Shown: in pieces, positions 48,118 to 58,446 of the stretch | Position numbering within the stretch: position 1 is the first letter of the stretch | How the letters are laid out: the number at the start of each line of letters is the position of its first letter | Origin: Sparassis latifolia | Taxonomy: Eukaryota > Basidiomycota > Agaricomycetes > Polyporales > Sparassidaceae | Reading direction: 5' to 3' | Assembly: GCA_018466975.1 (NCBI GenBank) | Contig: CM031552.1 | Span: 744,001-808,000, forward strand | DNA length: 64,000 nt | Translations under genes and position numbers: made by a program | The notes under the pieces: model-generated | The model's input: the letters and a program-made list of their open reading frames with translations, nothing else | What the model was told of the DNA's origin: nothing | Database searches by the model: none

Positions 48118-48491
48118 TTGGAGCTCACCACGAGGGGTAGTAAATTAGGCTCGGTACCCTATTACTATCCTCCTATCATCATACCCCATCAGCCTTTACC
48201 TAATCAACTGCCCTCTTCAAACTGGATAATTCCCACTCAGAATCATCCTCAATACTCACAGATTTATCCTCCCTCTCCAACACCTCCTCTTCCAGTCACT
48301 CGCCCAGCTCAAGTCCAGTATTATCTCACGTATCTTCCAGTGTATCTTCCATACCCACCAGTACACCAGTACCCATTACATCACAGTCACAAGTAACTAG
48401 TCAAACACTTCCACAGACTAGTCAAGCACCACCATTTACATGAACATCTTCATAATCACTTACTGTTGCACAACTTACTAGAATTTTTAAT

Positions 48492-50063
48492 ATGGCAAAC
48501 CAATGCACAGTTCATGATATGCCTGTCTGGGGTGCACGGTCAGCACCAAGGACATTCAAGGGACAGTCATCTTATATTACAGATTTTTTGGATGACTACG
48601 AAGGATTATGTACCTATAATAATGTCACTAAGGCACCTGACAAGTGCAAGACATTAAGGCGGTACTGTAGTAGAAGGGTATGAGAAGTACTAGAGACACT
48701 TCCAGACTATATTACACCTGATTGGGATAATCTTCAAAGAGCGCTTCTTAAGATCTACAATTCTGAGAAAAGTGATCTCAGATTTAAGAAGCGAGATCTG
48801 AAGGATTATTGGCGATCAGCTCGCACAGGTTCTATTTGCAACATGGCAGACATTAGAACATACCATTGTGGATTTCAGTAAATAGGTGAATGGCTGAAAA
48901 ATAAGACAAAGATATCAAAAAACTCTATGAATAAGTCATTCTGGAATGGCTTACCAAGAAGTCTGTGACTACAACTCGAAGTATGTATATTGCATTCTAA
49001 CCCTAATCATGATTTGAAGAATCCCTTCAGTATTCAATCCATACTCCAAGCTTTTGAAGAAACATTCCAACATGATCACTTTGATGCAGATGCATCTGAT
49101 TCAAAATCAGAGAATGATTAAGATGATTCAGATTCCTCAGATTCAGACAATTCATCCTCAGACTCAGACAGCAAATCAGATGATGAAATTAGGGTCAAGA
49201 AATCTTCAAAGTCAACTAAGAAATACTCTCACAAGAAGAGCAAGGAGGAAAGGCATTTGCGAAAGTGAAAGCTTGCTAAGAGAGGACTTACAGCAAGACA
49301 GCATTTACAGGCATTAAGAGAAGAAGAAGAAGAAGAAGAAGGGAAAACTACTGGAAATTAAGACGAAGTGAAAGCCCTTATCAAATGCATGCAGAATATG
49401 TCAATTGATGATCCCAGCTATGCAGCATTATATTACAGGGAATTTAAGCTAGATAAAGACATATCTATGGTAGTCAAACGGCCGAATGCTTGGGATAATT
49501 TACCGCAGGATGCTTGGAGTTGGCCCAATAATATTCCACTAGGGGCCAGAGCATAGACCAGAGCCTCATCATGCTCAGAATTGACCTGCTATGGCTGCAG
49601 GGACAAAGGACATACCATGAACAATTGTTTGAAGGTCAATGAGTTGATAAATAAGGGAATAATAAAGAGAGATAATAACAGGAAGCTAATAATAGGCGAC
49701 AGAACACTCATAATTCACACACGGAATGAGTCTATTATTTTTGCGGTACAAAAACTCACCATTACCATGAGGAAGCCTCAGTCAAACTACGGTGCATATT
49801 CCCTAAACACAAATTTCTATTCATCTGATTCTGACTCCGACAACGAGATTTTTATCTTACCTGCTGAACAAACTCTGAAAGTCAGTAAGGATGCACGAAA
49901 GGCTTGCTTCGAAGGAGTTTTTTCTCTGCCATTACCAGATTGGACATGTAAGTCGAAAGACATACCTCAAAAACTGACTCCAATCTCACAGCCTCCCCGC
50001 GCACCAGTTCCCATTGAAGTTCATGCCCTGACCTTCGATCCAAACGATGATGATGCTATATAG
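48492..50063 (+). pseudogene. Gypsy Gag, seven in-frame stops and no frameshift
   Basis: A single frame from ATG 48492 encodes a retrotransposon Gag: SAPRTFKGQSSYITDFLDDY, ETLPDYITPDWDNLQRALLK, an acidic Ser/Asp stretch, then the zinc knuckle CYGCRDKGHTMNNC at about 49587-49628. It is cut by stops at 48681 (TGA), 48879 (TAA), 48966 (TGA), 49119 (TAA), 49266 (TGA), 49359 (TAA) and 49554 (TAG), without any indel that shifts frame. Several stops replace an Arg codon by context. The pol frame overlaps the Gag end in a different phase at about 50060. Confidence 0.85.
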
Positions 50064-50165
50064 AAGAGGTTGAAGCTGCGCTAAGATGTAAGCCCTTGAA
50101 GCCTCTGATAAGCAAATTCCACTTACCTGCACCAGTCGCAGACAAGTAGTGCAGAGCAGGGGTAT

Positions 50166-50505
50166 ACCCCTGGGTACTTTAAGCTGTACCCCTACCCTTA
50201 CCCTCCAGGGGTACATACCCTTCACCAGGGGTAAGGATATGGGTAAGGGTACCAAACCCTGAGGGTATACCCCTCAATATCTGCCTTATTTGAGGGAATG
50301 ACATTATACACATTATGTTTAAGGCTTGTAACAGTCTTCTTTTCTCTTTGAAGCTTCTGTATACATAGTTTAAGGCTGTATCTAGGCTGTACTTAGGCTT
50401 TATTTACCATACAGTTACTGCTTACATTATATATACTATATGCAGTGATACCCTTCAGGGGTACAAGAGTCTGGAAGTTCATACCCCTACCCTTACCCTC
50501 CAATA
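50166..50505. repeat. GGGTA/TACCC-rich block in the transposon's left end
   Basis: Dense motifs such as ACCCCTACCCTTACCCTCC, AGGGGTA and GGGTAAGGGTA in both orientations, at about 50166-50280 and again at 50450-50510. Sequence just inside it (50515-50560, AAAATGCCGTATTGCGAGG) matches, inverted, the sequence only about 30 bp inside the right terminus. So roughly 330 bp are extra on the left. Confidence 0.7.
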
Positions 50506-50847
50506 CCCTTACCCCTGACCCCCAGTCAAAATGCCGTATTGCGAGGGCGAAGCAGAATGAACCAGGTCAACGCCGCGTTCTCTTCGATCTCGTATGAAAA
50601 GTGAACTTTATGATATCCTGGACGAAGCGAGACGAAGCAGTTCACGTCAGATCGAGGTGCTCGCGACAGCCACAATGAAAATTGCATCAGGTCGTACATC
50701 TGTTGAATATGCATCCCATTTTTGTACTAGCTAGTGAAAATTCGATTGAATGTGATACGGTTCGTTCTACATTGATACCGCTCGCTCTGCTTCGACGTGG
50801 TCCGTCCTGCACATACCGTTGCGTACCAGCCCGCCCGCCCCTTGCCC

Positions 50848-50962
50848 CCCGCCCGCTGCTCATACCCACCCGCTGCTCGCCCCCTGCCCGCTGCTCGTAC
50901 CCACCCACTGCTCGTACCCACCCGCTGCTCGCACCCACCCGCTGCTCGCCCCCCGCCCGCCG
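50848..50962. repeat. 17-bp minisatellite (CCCGCTGCTCGTACCCA-like)
   Basis: Six or so imperfect copies of a 17-bp unit, CCCGCTGCTCGTACCCA, with variants CGCACCCA and CGCCCCCTG. It is strongly C-rich on the plus strand and lies inside the DNA transposon. Confidence 0.85.
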
Positions 50963-51116
50963 ATCACATGCCATCCCCTGCTCACATCTCATCAGCTGAC
51001 CACCGCCCCACCTGCTGCTCCTGAACCAATCGCAATCTTGTTGTGGTTGCTACTCAGTGACACCAGTAGACATCTATATTACATAGTTAGCCATGCGACC
51101 CATGTCCAATTGAAAT

Positions 51117-53140
51117 CTACAATGAACTTACCTTCACCTTTTCACGCGCTGCAGGCACGGGCTTTCCGGAATCCCCGTCCATAGATTTTGATGCCTTCTC
51201 TATCGCCTTTGCTGCTGCCTTAGCTGCCGCCTTTTCTGCCTTTGCTGCTGCGGTGGCCGCTGCGCTCATGCCCTCGAATTTCTGGAGGAGTGTTGAAACG
51301 TTGACAACTGTCAATGCATGCATGGCATGTAACGCACCTTGCATTCTTCCAGTGATAGCATGTCCCATGCCGCCTGAAATTGCTCTCGCGATTCCCCTTC
51401 ATGTTCCTTCAGCCATTCTTTAGCATATAGGTTTCTGCAGCATCGGGATGAGGCTAGACCTGGTGAGAGCACTAGAGATACTCACGAGGTGGTGTTTGAC
51501 GCATTCACGCGCATCTTCTGTGATTTTCTTTTTGCTTTGGTTTGAGTCTTGCAAGGTGCTTCTGCGCGTGCGCATGATAACGGAGCACTTGTTTGTAAGG
51601 ATTCTGCAACTGTAATGGGTGCCGATCTCGATGTCGATGCTATAGTTGTCATAGCTGAAGCGCTGTGAGCTGTGTGATCGTTGTTATACATGGAGTGACG
51701 GTCATGGTCAAAGAAGTTGGAGCTGTAATATCACAGTGCCATCACTTCATGCTACAGCCGGCGGAGCAATCACTCATAGTGGATTATGTGGCTAACGACA
51801 TAGTGAGAGCGATACAAATATAATGATCAGAATGAAGGAAGATGCACCTCGGGGCTTCCTGCATCCTCTCCTTCTGTTGCAGCTTGTAAGACTTCACCAG
51901 ATATCGTAGCGGTAGCAGGGATCATAGAAGGTAGAATAGAGGACTCTTCCGCAGGACTAGAAATTATCGTAGTGGTAGCAGGGATCGTAGAAGGTAGAAT
52001 AGAGGACTCTTCCGCAGGACAAGCAGTTATTGTAGCAGTAGCAGGGATCATAGAGGTAGCACAGGAAGATGCCCGAAGATGAGTATTTGCAGCGAGAGGG
52101 AGAGCATCGATGTATTCTAAGTCGTCATTGTTGTCCGTAAGTAGTGTTGTACCTTCGGAAATCAGAACAATCGAGTGTGCGTTTGCTGCTGCAGAAGTTC
52201 CAGGTTGAGAGGACTCTGACTGAGAAACAAGAACATCGGGTCCGGATTTGCAGAGAGTCGTCGAATCGCGTAGGTCAGAATTGTCAGATCTAGGTTCAGA
52301 TAGCGAACCGCACGTCGCTGAAGTCATATGAGAATTTGAGTCCAAGGGGCCAGTGTTGGCGCGCTTGGAAGGCCGGTTATCTTCATTGCCTGATGCTCCT
52401 GCATGCATACCCAGTGCGTCAGTGGTCTTGCGTTTGGATCCTGATTGCAGTTGAGACCCCACTTTCCGAGTCTTCCTAGCAGGTGAAGTCCACCACTGTG
52501 AATAGGTATTGGTGGCAAGTCTCTCGGCCTTCCAGTTTCCATCGCAAAGTCGAAGTTCTAAGCATCTCAGGCCCATTTCTCTGTAATAGAAGGCTGCAAC
52601 GTCAGCAGTCTTCGCACCCCATGTCGCTGGTGCATGGCCATCTTTCTTCAGCTATGCCCATAGTTCGCACGAGATGCGTTTGATTTCCTTGACGTGTTTC
52701 TCGCTTACTGTATTGCCAAACTCGTCCTCAAGATAGAACACTTTCCGTTCCTTGGTTTCCATCTTCTTGCCCTTCTGTTTTCTGGCAGTCTGTGTATGCA
52801 TCCGAGCGTGGCCATCGTGTTCGTCGATCCCGTCGTCTTCTGCGCTATTCTCCACATCGTCCAAATCTTGAGGCTGTGGCACTCGAGTTATACCTGCTTG
52901 GGCAGTCGCGAGCTTGGCGAAGGCATCCCATGTTTTGGAAAGCCAGAAACGGACATGCGGATAATCATCCTGATGCAGGGGTGGCAGAGTAGTGCTAATA
53001 GTAGAAAGTGAATGCTGCATGGAGGTAATATTAGAAGCGGATAGTCCATGCAGTGAAGGTGCGAGATTCTGCATGAGCAGTATGGCTTGAGGAACGACTT
53101 CTGCTAGTTTTGAAAAATTATCCCTGAGCGAAACGTGCAT
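51117..53140 (-). pseudogene. Transposon accessory protein, interrupted by a TAG
   Basis: The frame from 53140 reads MHVSLRDNFSKLAEVVPQAI, an acidic and Lys-rich stretch, then KVFYLEDEFGNTVSEKHVKE and SCELWA, TAG (52654-52652), LKKDGHAPATWGAKTADVAA, MGLRCLELRLCDGNWKAERL. The codon context suggests CAG became TAG. After a Ser/Thr/Ala-rich middle, 3' exons appear at about 51691-51482 and 51430-51117 (LYAKEWLKEHEGESREQF, then KFEGMSAAATAAAKAEKA). I recall this layout beside Tnp2-type transposases in Agaricomycetes; function is unknown. Further 5' sequence may reach 53746. Confidence 0.6.
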
Positions 53141-53827
53141 ATCATCAGCATATATGCAGCCCGAAAACTAAAGATACTGATTTAGTTACTTCAGAACTTG
53201 TTCTCGAGCTAAAAGTACTTGTACTTTGTTCTTGGTCTGACTGTATGCATTGCGAATGGCAATATATGCTTGATTCTGTGCGACAGGAGAGATTCGTGGG
53301 AGGCATTAGTGATGGCTAGAGATACTGCATTGTTTGGCATAGAAAATGACAACTTGTATCCAATGAGTAGCATATATAGGCCATAGACGATTTACATTGG
53401 AACGTACTTTCCGAGTAGGTAGGTCCCATGGCGGTGTATTACGACCACTAGAGGTTGTGGTTTCAAAGGGTGTATTTGATCTGGAGGCTCTTCTGCTCAA
53501 GTTTGAATATAAGTTGCTGTGGCCCACGAGAACGTCCACTGGGTTTGTTGCATCGACAATAGGGGGTATGTCGTTGTCGTCAAAGCTATTGAGTGTAATA
53601 TGATGCAGAATTTCAGGACTGAGAAATAGGAATGGCTCAGAGGATCTAAAAGTCATAGAGGAAGAGATAGGAATTCTGCCATCCATGGCTGCCCCGCTAG
53701 AGAGGATTAGCAACACGATGGACACAATGAGAGCTGGGTGACGCATTTCAATATGATCACATGTTCGTTATACTTCTCGACGCGCTGCAGCACAGTTTCT
53801 CTGCTAGGTACTACACCTACAATTTCA

Positions 53828-54772
53828 TGTCTTCTCTGGGTCTACAAATGTCTTCTTCTCCTGGACCTGAGATTCCTCCTGCTCTACGTCATTTTATCGA
53901 GATGTTTGAGTCACCTTCGAAATTGCACTCTCCTGCCGATACCACCATGAAGCAGTATTACTCGCGTCTCTGCCAGCTCTCTACAGTCTGCGATTGCATT
54001 TGTGACAAGATGATCAATGACTCTCTTCCCTTGAATCTGCTGGCCTCTCAGCACTCAGAGGACATCAAGAATGGCATTAGTCTGTTGCAGAGCATACTTC
54101 CATGGACTTCGCCACCAAGAACACATGATGCTGACGGTCCTAACAGCCATGACATGAAGTGAGTATATGCACCTTTCTATTGGGAGAATTCACTCAGAAC
54201 TGATTTTATATAGCACAGTGCACGATGAAGATTATGGATTGGGACATCCAGGAACACCTGCAGCAGAGGGACCTGTATCACAATCCGATCCTGCACCACC
54301 ACAGCCAGGATCTGCATCACTGCTCGCACCACCACAGCCAGATTCTACACCACTGTGCAGTTGCTCTCCCTCACTGCGGCACTCTCACAGGGACCGCTCT
54401 CCCTCACTGCGGCACTCTCCCGACCGCTCTCCCTCACCACAGCACTCTCAGGCTCCCGACCATTCTCCCTTACCATGGCACTCTCCCGTGCACAGCCCCT
54501 CTGTCTTGAGCTATGTATCAGATTCCTTGCTCTTACTTACTCCACCGCATCATCCTGGTTTCTTCGTACCTACATCGTGCCCCCATGAGGTAGAGCTATC
54601 AATTTCCTCGCCAATACTGGTCACTCCGCCTCATGCCGATAGATTTTTCACACCCATGCCGACATCCTGCCCACACGAGATAGAACTCTCACTTCCTGTA
54701 CTTACCCCAACTCCACAACCTCGTCTAGATCATAGTCTCACTCTAGAGGAGATGTTCCCCAATTTTTACTGA
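53828..54772 (+). CDS. Transposon accessory protein, plus strand
   Basis: Two exons (53828-54158, 54214-54772; 55-bp intron) joining NSHDMN to TVHDEDYGLGHPGTP in phase, about 296 residues. The N-terminal part is helical (PPALRHFIEMFESPSKLHSP, YYSRLCQLSTVCDCICDKM, SEDIKNGISLLQSILPW). The C-terminal part is Pro/Ser/His-rich with repeated RSPS, SLRHSPDRSP and CPHE(V/I)ELS units. It lies between the other two transposon genes in opposite orientation. The start is uncertain: an in-frame ATG at 53761 adds 22 residues. Role unknown. Confidence 0.6.
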
Positions 54773-54815
54773 GCTAGATGTACAATTCAATTCCGTAAAT
54801 GAAGTGTACAACTAT

Positions 54816-57800
54816 CTATACATCTTCAATGCTCTCCATTTCTCCAGCCAAGTACGACACCTCCAAGCCAATTTTCTCTACAACAAAATATCGATCACTA
54901 ATCTCAACGGCCTCACCTGCGTGAACATACATGGGTTCCAGGACCATACCAACCACCGAGATGATATCCCTGATATCAACTACCTTCAGCGCTGCTGTGC
55001 CTTGATAACGACACATCCACACGGTGTTGTATGAGCTCTGTAGGATGGTGGGGTCAGGATCTGAGTACAGCGATAACATCGTGAGGGTGCGATGTTAGTC
55101 ATGCATTTGCACCTCGAAGTAGTACTGCACTTCTCCGAAATGTATCGCACCATCCAATATAAGCTGTAAAAATAGTTAGACCTGGATAAAATATAAAGGA
55201 TACAGCCATACCTTGACATTCCGAGTCATCCGCACGGTCTCCAGGGTTTTATCCTCTTCTCCCCATACAGAGCGAATGATCATACCGCTTGGGAGGCTTA
55301 TACGAGCCCACTTAGTGACCACGGGAAACCACCTTGAAGCGTCGGTCTCAGAGATAAGACCCGCTTCTGTCATGTATGTCCGGATTCCCTGTGCCTCCCA
55401 CTTTGTTGGGGTCTGCTTCAGTCGCTTGCAGGATAGCAAAGCATATCCACTGCTGAGTGCCATTCCACCTTGCGGTACTCCTTTCTTCTCTTCCATGAGC
55501 TGTGGTACCATGATCTTCAGGGCATTCACTTGTGAACAGCGCAATCCTCGCTGGGATAAATTTGCATATGGATTTGAGGGCTGCTTAATCTCTTCGCCAA
55601 GATTGCCGATGGTGCGCTCCATTGTCCACTGCATGTAGTAGATCAGTGGTCCAAGACGAATAACCTCAGAGCCTAGATGTCCAAGTGTGTGTATGCATGG
55701 GCAGCAGAAATGCAAGTGCGAAGGGAGGCGGTCATAATACAGAAGTTCGAATTCCTGAATGAATTCGATCATGGTAGAATGCGTGAGTTTGATTTGCTCA
55801 ACTGTGATGATGCGCTGATGGAATATTCGCATCGCAAAGATGAGTTTGCAAAAGTTGCACCAGTACTTCTCTGGGAGTAGAGGACGCAGAAGAGCCGGAA
55901 GAAGACCATATACATATGTAAGGTATTCCTTCGCCTTGTAGCCACTAGAGATCTTCTCCGCTGGATTACAAGGGGGACGGTCAAATGGAGTGGGAAGGTA
56001 CGGTCGTGCATCAGCCACCATTCGGCCATGAACTTGCCAAGTCTCGCCTGTGAGTACTATCCAATCCCACGTCAACCGGTCATCATCCTTGTCACACTCG
56101 AGTGTTCCACAGAAAAGTGGAATCAATAGATCAGGGATATTGAGCGATGCGAGATGCATGAGGTCGAGAGCACAACATGTTGGCACCGTGAGGATTAGAA
56201 GGAGTGCACAGAGGATGCTCGGCTTGACAATTCCAGTCTGCTTATGACGATTCTTGTACTGAGTATCATTGGGTGATGCACGTAGGTATGCAAGATTCTC
56301 GGAATATTCTTCTGGAGATAGCGGTAAAAGCTCATGAAAACTGACATCGTCATGATCACATCCAGCAACGGCATAACCTACGGGCTTCAGAAGTGCGGAA
56401 TAGTGATGGGTGCCTCCGACTTTGTGACGTCCCTTCAGAGGACAGTAGAGATGACACCCCTGGGTGCCCTGATGACCGACCAGGCCATTCATATGTGTCA
56501 TACCAGGACCGTCCGCTGTCACCATAGCCAGAAAGGGATATGACGAGAAAGTGCGGTCATCAAGAGCATTCCAAACAGATAGACCCTCCTTCTGTAGTGC
56601 CATAAGATGAGACATACCAGGGAAAAGAAAAGAATCCACATTCTTCGGTTTGTGTGGTCCCGGTATGAATCCGCCAGGAAGAACATGTTTCTTCTTATAA
56701 CGAAGGTCTGGTGCAAGGTCCAGGACGACCCAGATATAGATCCAGCAATCGGAAGTCTTGCTCTCGTAGAGTTGAGCACCGTCAATCGACATGAGAAGAA
56801 CCATGTCATCTGTGCGAATCCGATTTTCACGAACAGCTTTCAGATATGCAGAGCCGTGATAGACGTCGTCGTACTCGTCGAGTTTGTAATTGTGATCACG
56901 AAGGTGCCGGAGGATTTCCTCCGTGCGATGCTTGCGATGATGCATTGCTGATGCCCCTTCGCGAGACCTCCAAAGTGCCTGCAACTGGGGGCCAATCGGG
57001 ATTGTATGGAATTCTTGACGAGCAACCTTCTTACAGCCTTGCTTCTTATCATCATAGCGAGGCTGCTCGCACATAGGGCACTTGTCCAGATTGGCGAAAG
57101 GGCCAGTGTACGCGATGCAGGTATTGACGCACATGTGATGCACTACCGAGACAACACCACTTAGCTCGGCTACCTTCTTCTTGGCTTGCTCGAAGGTTAG
57201 GATCCCGCTGTCTGGATACTGATGCAAAATGGCCTCGCGGACAGATTTGTAGGTTGCCTGAGACGCATTGCTGACAGCAAAAAAGAGCTCAAGGGATAGC
57301 AGTAGATCAGGGTTGTCGATATCAAGAGAGGATTGAATGGGATGCCTGAGTCGATGCACACTATCTGCATCGAGACCGGTGTTCTCGAGTGTTGCCAGCT
57401 TGAGCAGATGAATGAACTCATCTGTTATCTTGATCTCCTCGACAGTCGCCGATATTTCTGATGTGTCCTCACCTGCTGGAACCGATGATGGTGTTCCCTG
57501 TCCTTCGGCCTCCAGTGCCGCATCTACTCCTCGTAATGCTGCTATGCTCCCTGGGTCCACCTCGTCTTCTTCCATCTCGTGGTAGGTAGATGGAGATCCA
57601 AGAAGTTCCTCCGAATAGTCGTCTGCTGCAGGGGGTGTGCTCGGAGGGGAAAGCATGGGATCTGGCATGGTAGAGTGAGAATAGATGGGTGAATTGTGAT
57701 TGCAGGTTGATGGCAATGATCCTATAATATTCTATTACATCAAGTACAGTCAGAAACGTCACCCTCTACAGTGCTATATAGACCTACCTCCGGTATGCCC

Positions 57801-58066
57801 ATCTCGTTTTCGATCTCATCTTGCACATGTCTGCGCTTTTGTGTATGTGTGTGATTAGCGCTGTTCATGCGCATCTGATCGACATTCCAGGCTGCCTCGG
57901 AGAATATGCGTGAGCTGCTCAAATTTGCCTTGAATTCGGCGAACGATTGAGAAGGCTTGAGACACTCTTTCGCATGTTTGTAGTATGTGGTTTTGCCGAC
58001 AGCTTTGCGCGTCCCTCTGCAGTATTCGTCACAGTCGCAGAACCACTGAGATTGGCCGACCGACAT
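54816..58066 (-). pseudogene. Tnp2/Transposase_21-like transposase, nearly intact
   Basis: Exon 1 (58066-57788) encodes a Cys/His N-terminus (CDCDEYCRGTRKAVGKTTYY, KHAKEC) typical of a DNA-binding finger. Exon 2 (57731-55212) is an uninterrupted 840-codon body: CVNTCIAYTGPFANLDKCPM, LLMSIDGAQLYESKTSDCWI, KHVLPGGFIPGPHKPKNVDS, TADGPGMTHMNGLVGHQGTQ, LDLMHLASLNIPDLLIPLFC, NPAEKISSGYKAKEYL and QWTMERTIGNLGEEIKQPSN. Exon 3 (55163-54816) begins LILDGAIHFGEVQYYFE and has an in-frame TAA at 55097-55095, then continues coherently (MLSLYSDPDPTIL to a stop at 54816). Apart from that stop it looks functional. It resembles the En/Spm-related transposases abundant in Agaricomycetes. Confidence 0.85.
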
Positions 58067-58446
58067 ATATACTGAGTGTCTTCATGAACAAGAATGTATT
58101 GCAGAGCTACTCAAGTGGAAGGGAGACAGAGTGTGGACAGCGGCAAGAAGTTCTAGCACGCCAGATGCATCTATGCATCTGACACGCCAGAACTGCAAGT
58201 CGCGAGCTATGTGTGCTAAGTCCGAATGCATTGAGGAAACAATCAAGTCAAGATTTGCACATGAAAGTGCAATTATGGCAAAGTTGTCACACCGATCTTC
58301 GAGCGGCTGCGATTTGCTTCATTTATTTATTACATAAGGCGAACTTGTGCGCTCCAGTTCATTTTGGCTCGACCTCGCCATATGGCATTTTCACTGAGCC
58401 TGACCCTTGAGGGTTATCCATACCCCTGCTCTGCACTACAGACAAG

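Larger units (their letters stand above)
50147..58438. mobile_element. Tnp2-type DNA transposon, 8,292 bp, with 19-bp TIRs and 8-bp TSD
   Basis: Left end TAGTGCAGAGCAGGGGTAT (50147-50165) and right end ATACCCCTGCTCTGCACTA (58420-58438) are perfect inverted repeats. The octamer CAGACAAG flanks both sides (50139-50146 and 58439-58446). Inside are a minus-strand transposase, a minus-strand accessory gene and a plus-strand accessory gene. Host sequence on both sides is one gypsy element. The 8-bp duplication does not fit classical CACTA elements (2-3 bp), although the transposase resembles their family. Confidence 0.92.

Noticed and set aside
53306..53746. Secreted protein with signal peptide (minus strand, MRHPALIVSIVLLILSSGAA)
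   Set aside because: The hydrophobic start is tempting, but the frame lies within the transposon and just upstream of its accessory gene, with which it may share exons. No independent support.
50139..58446. Classifying the DNA transposon as CACTA, KDZ or Plavaka outright
   Set aside because: The termini and 8-bp duplication do not fit CACTA, and the transposase lacks the KDZ and Plavaka patterns I know. I left it as Tnp2-type with unusual ends.
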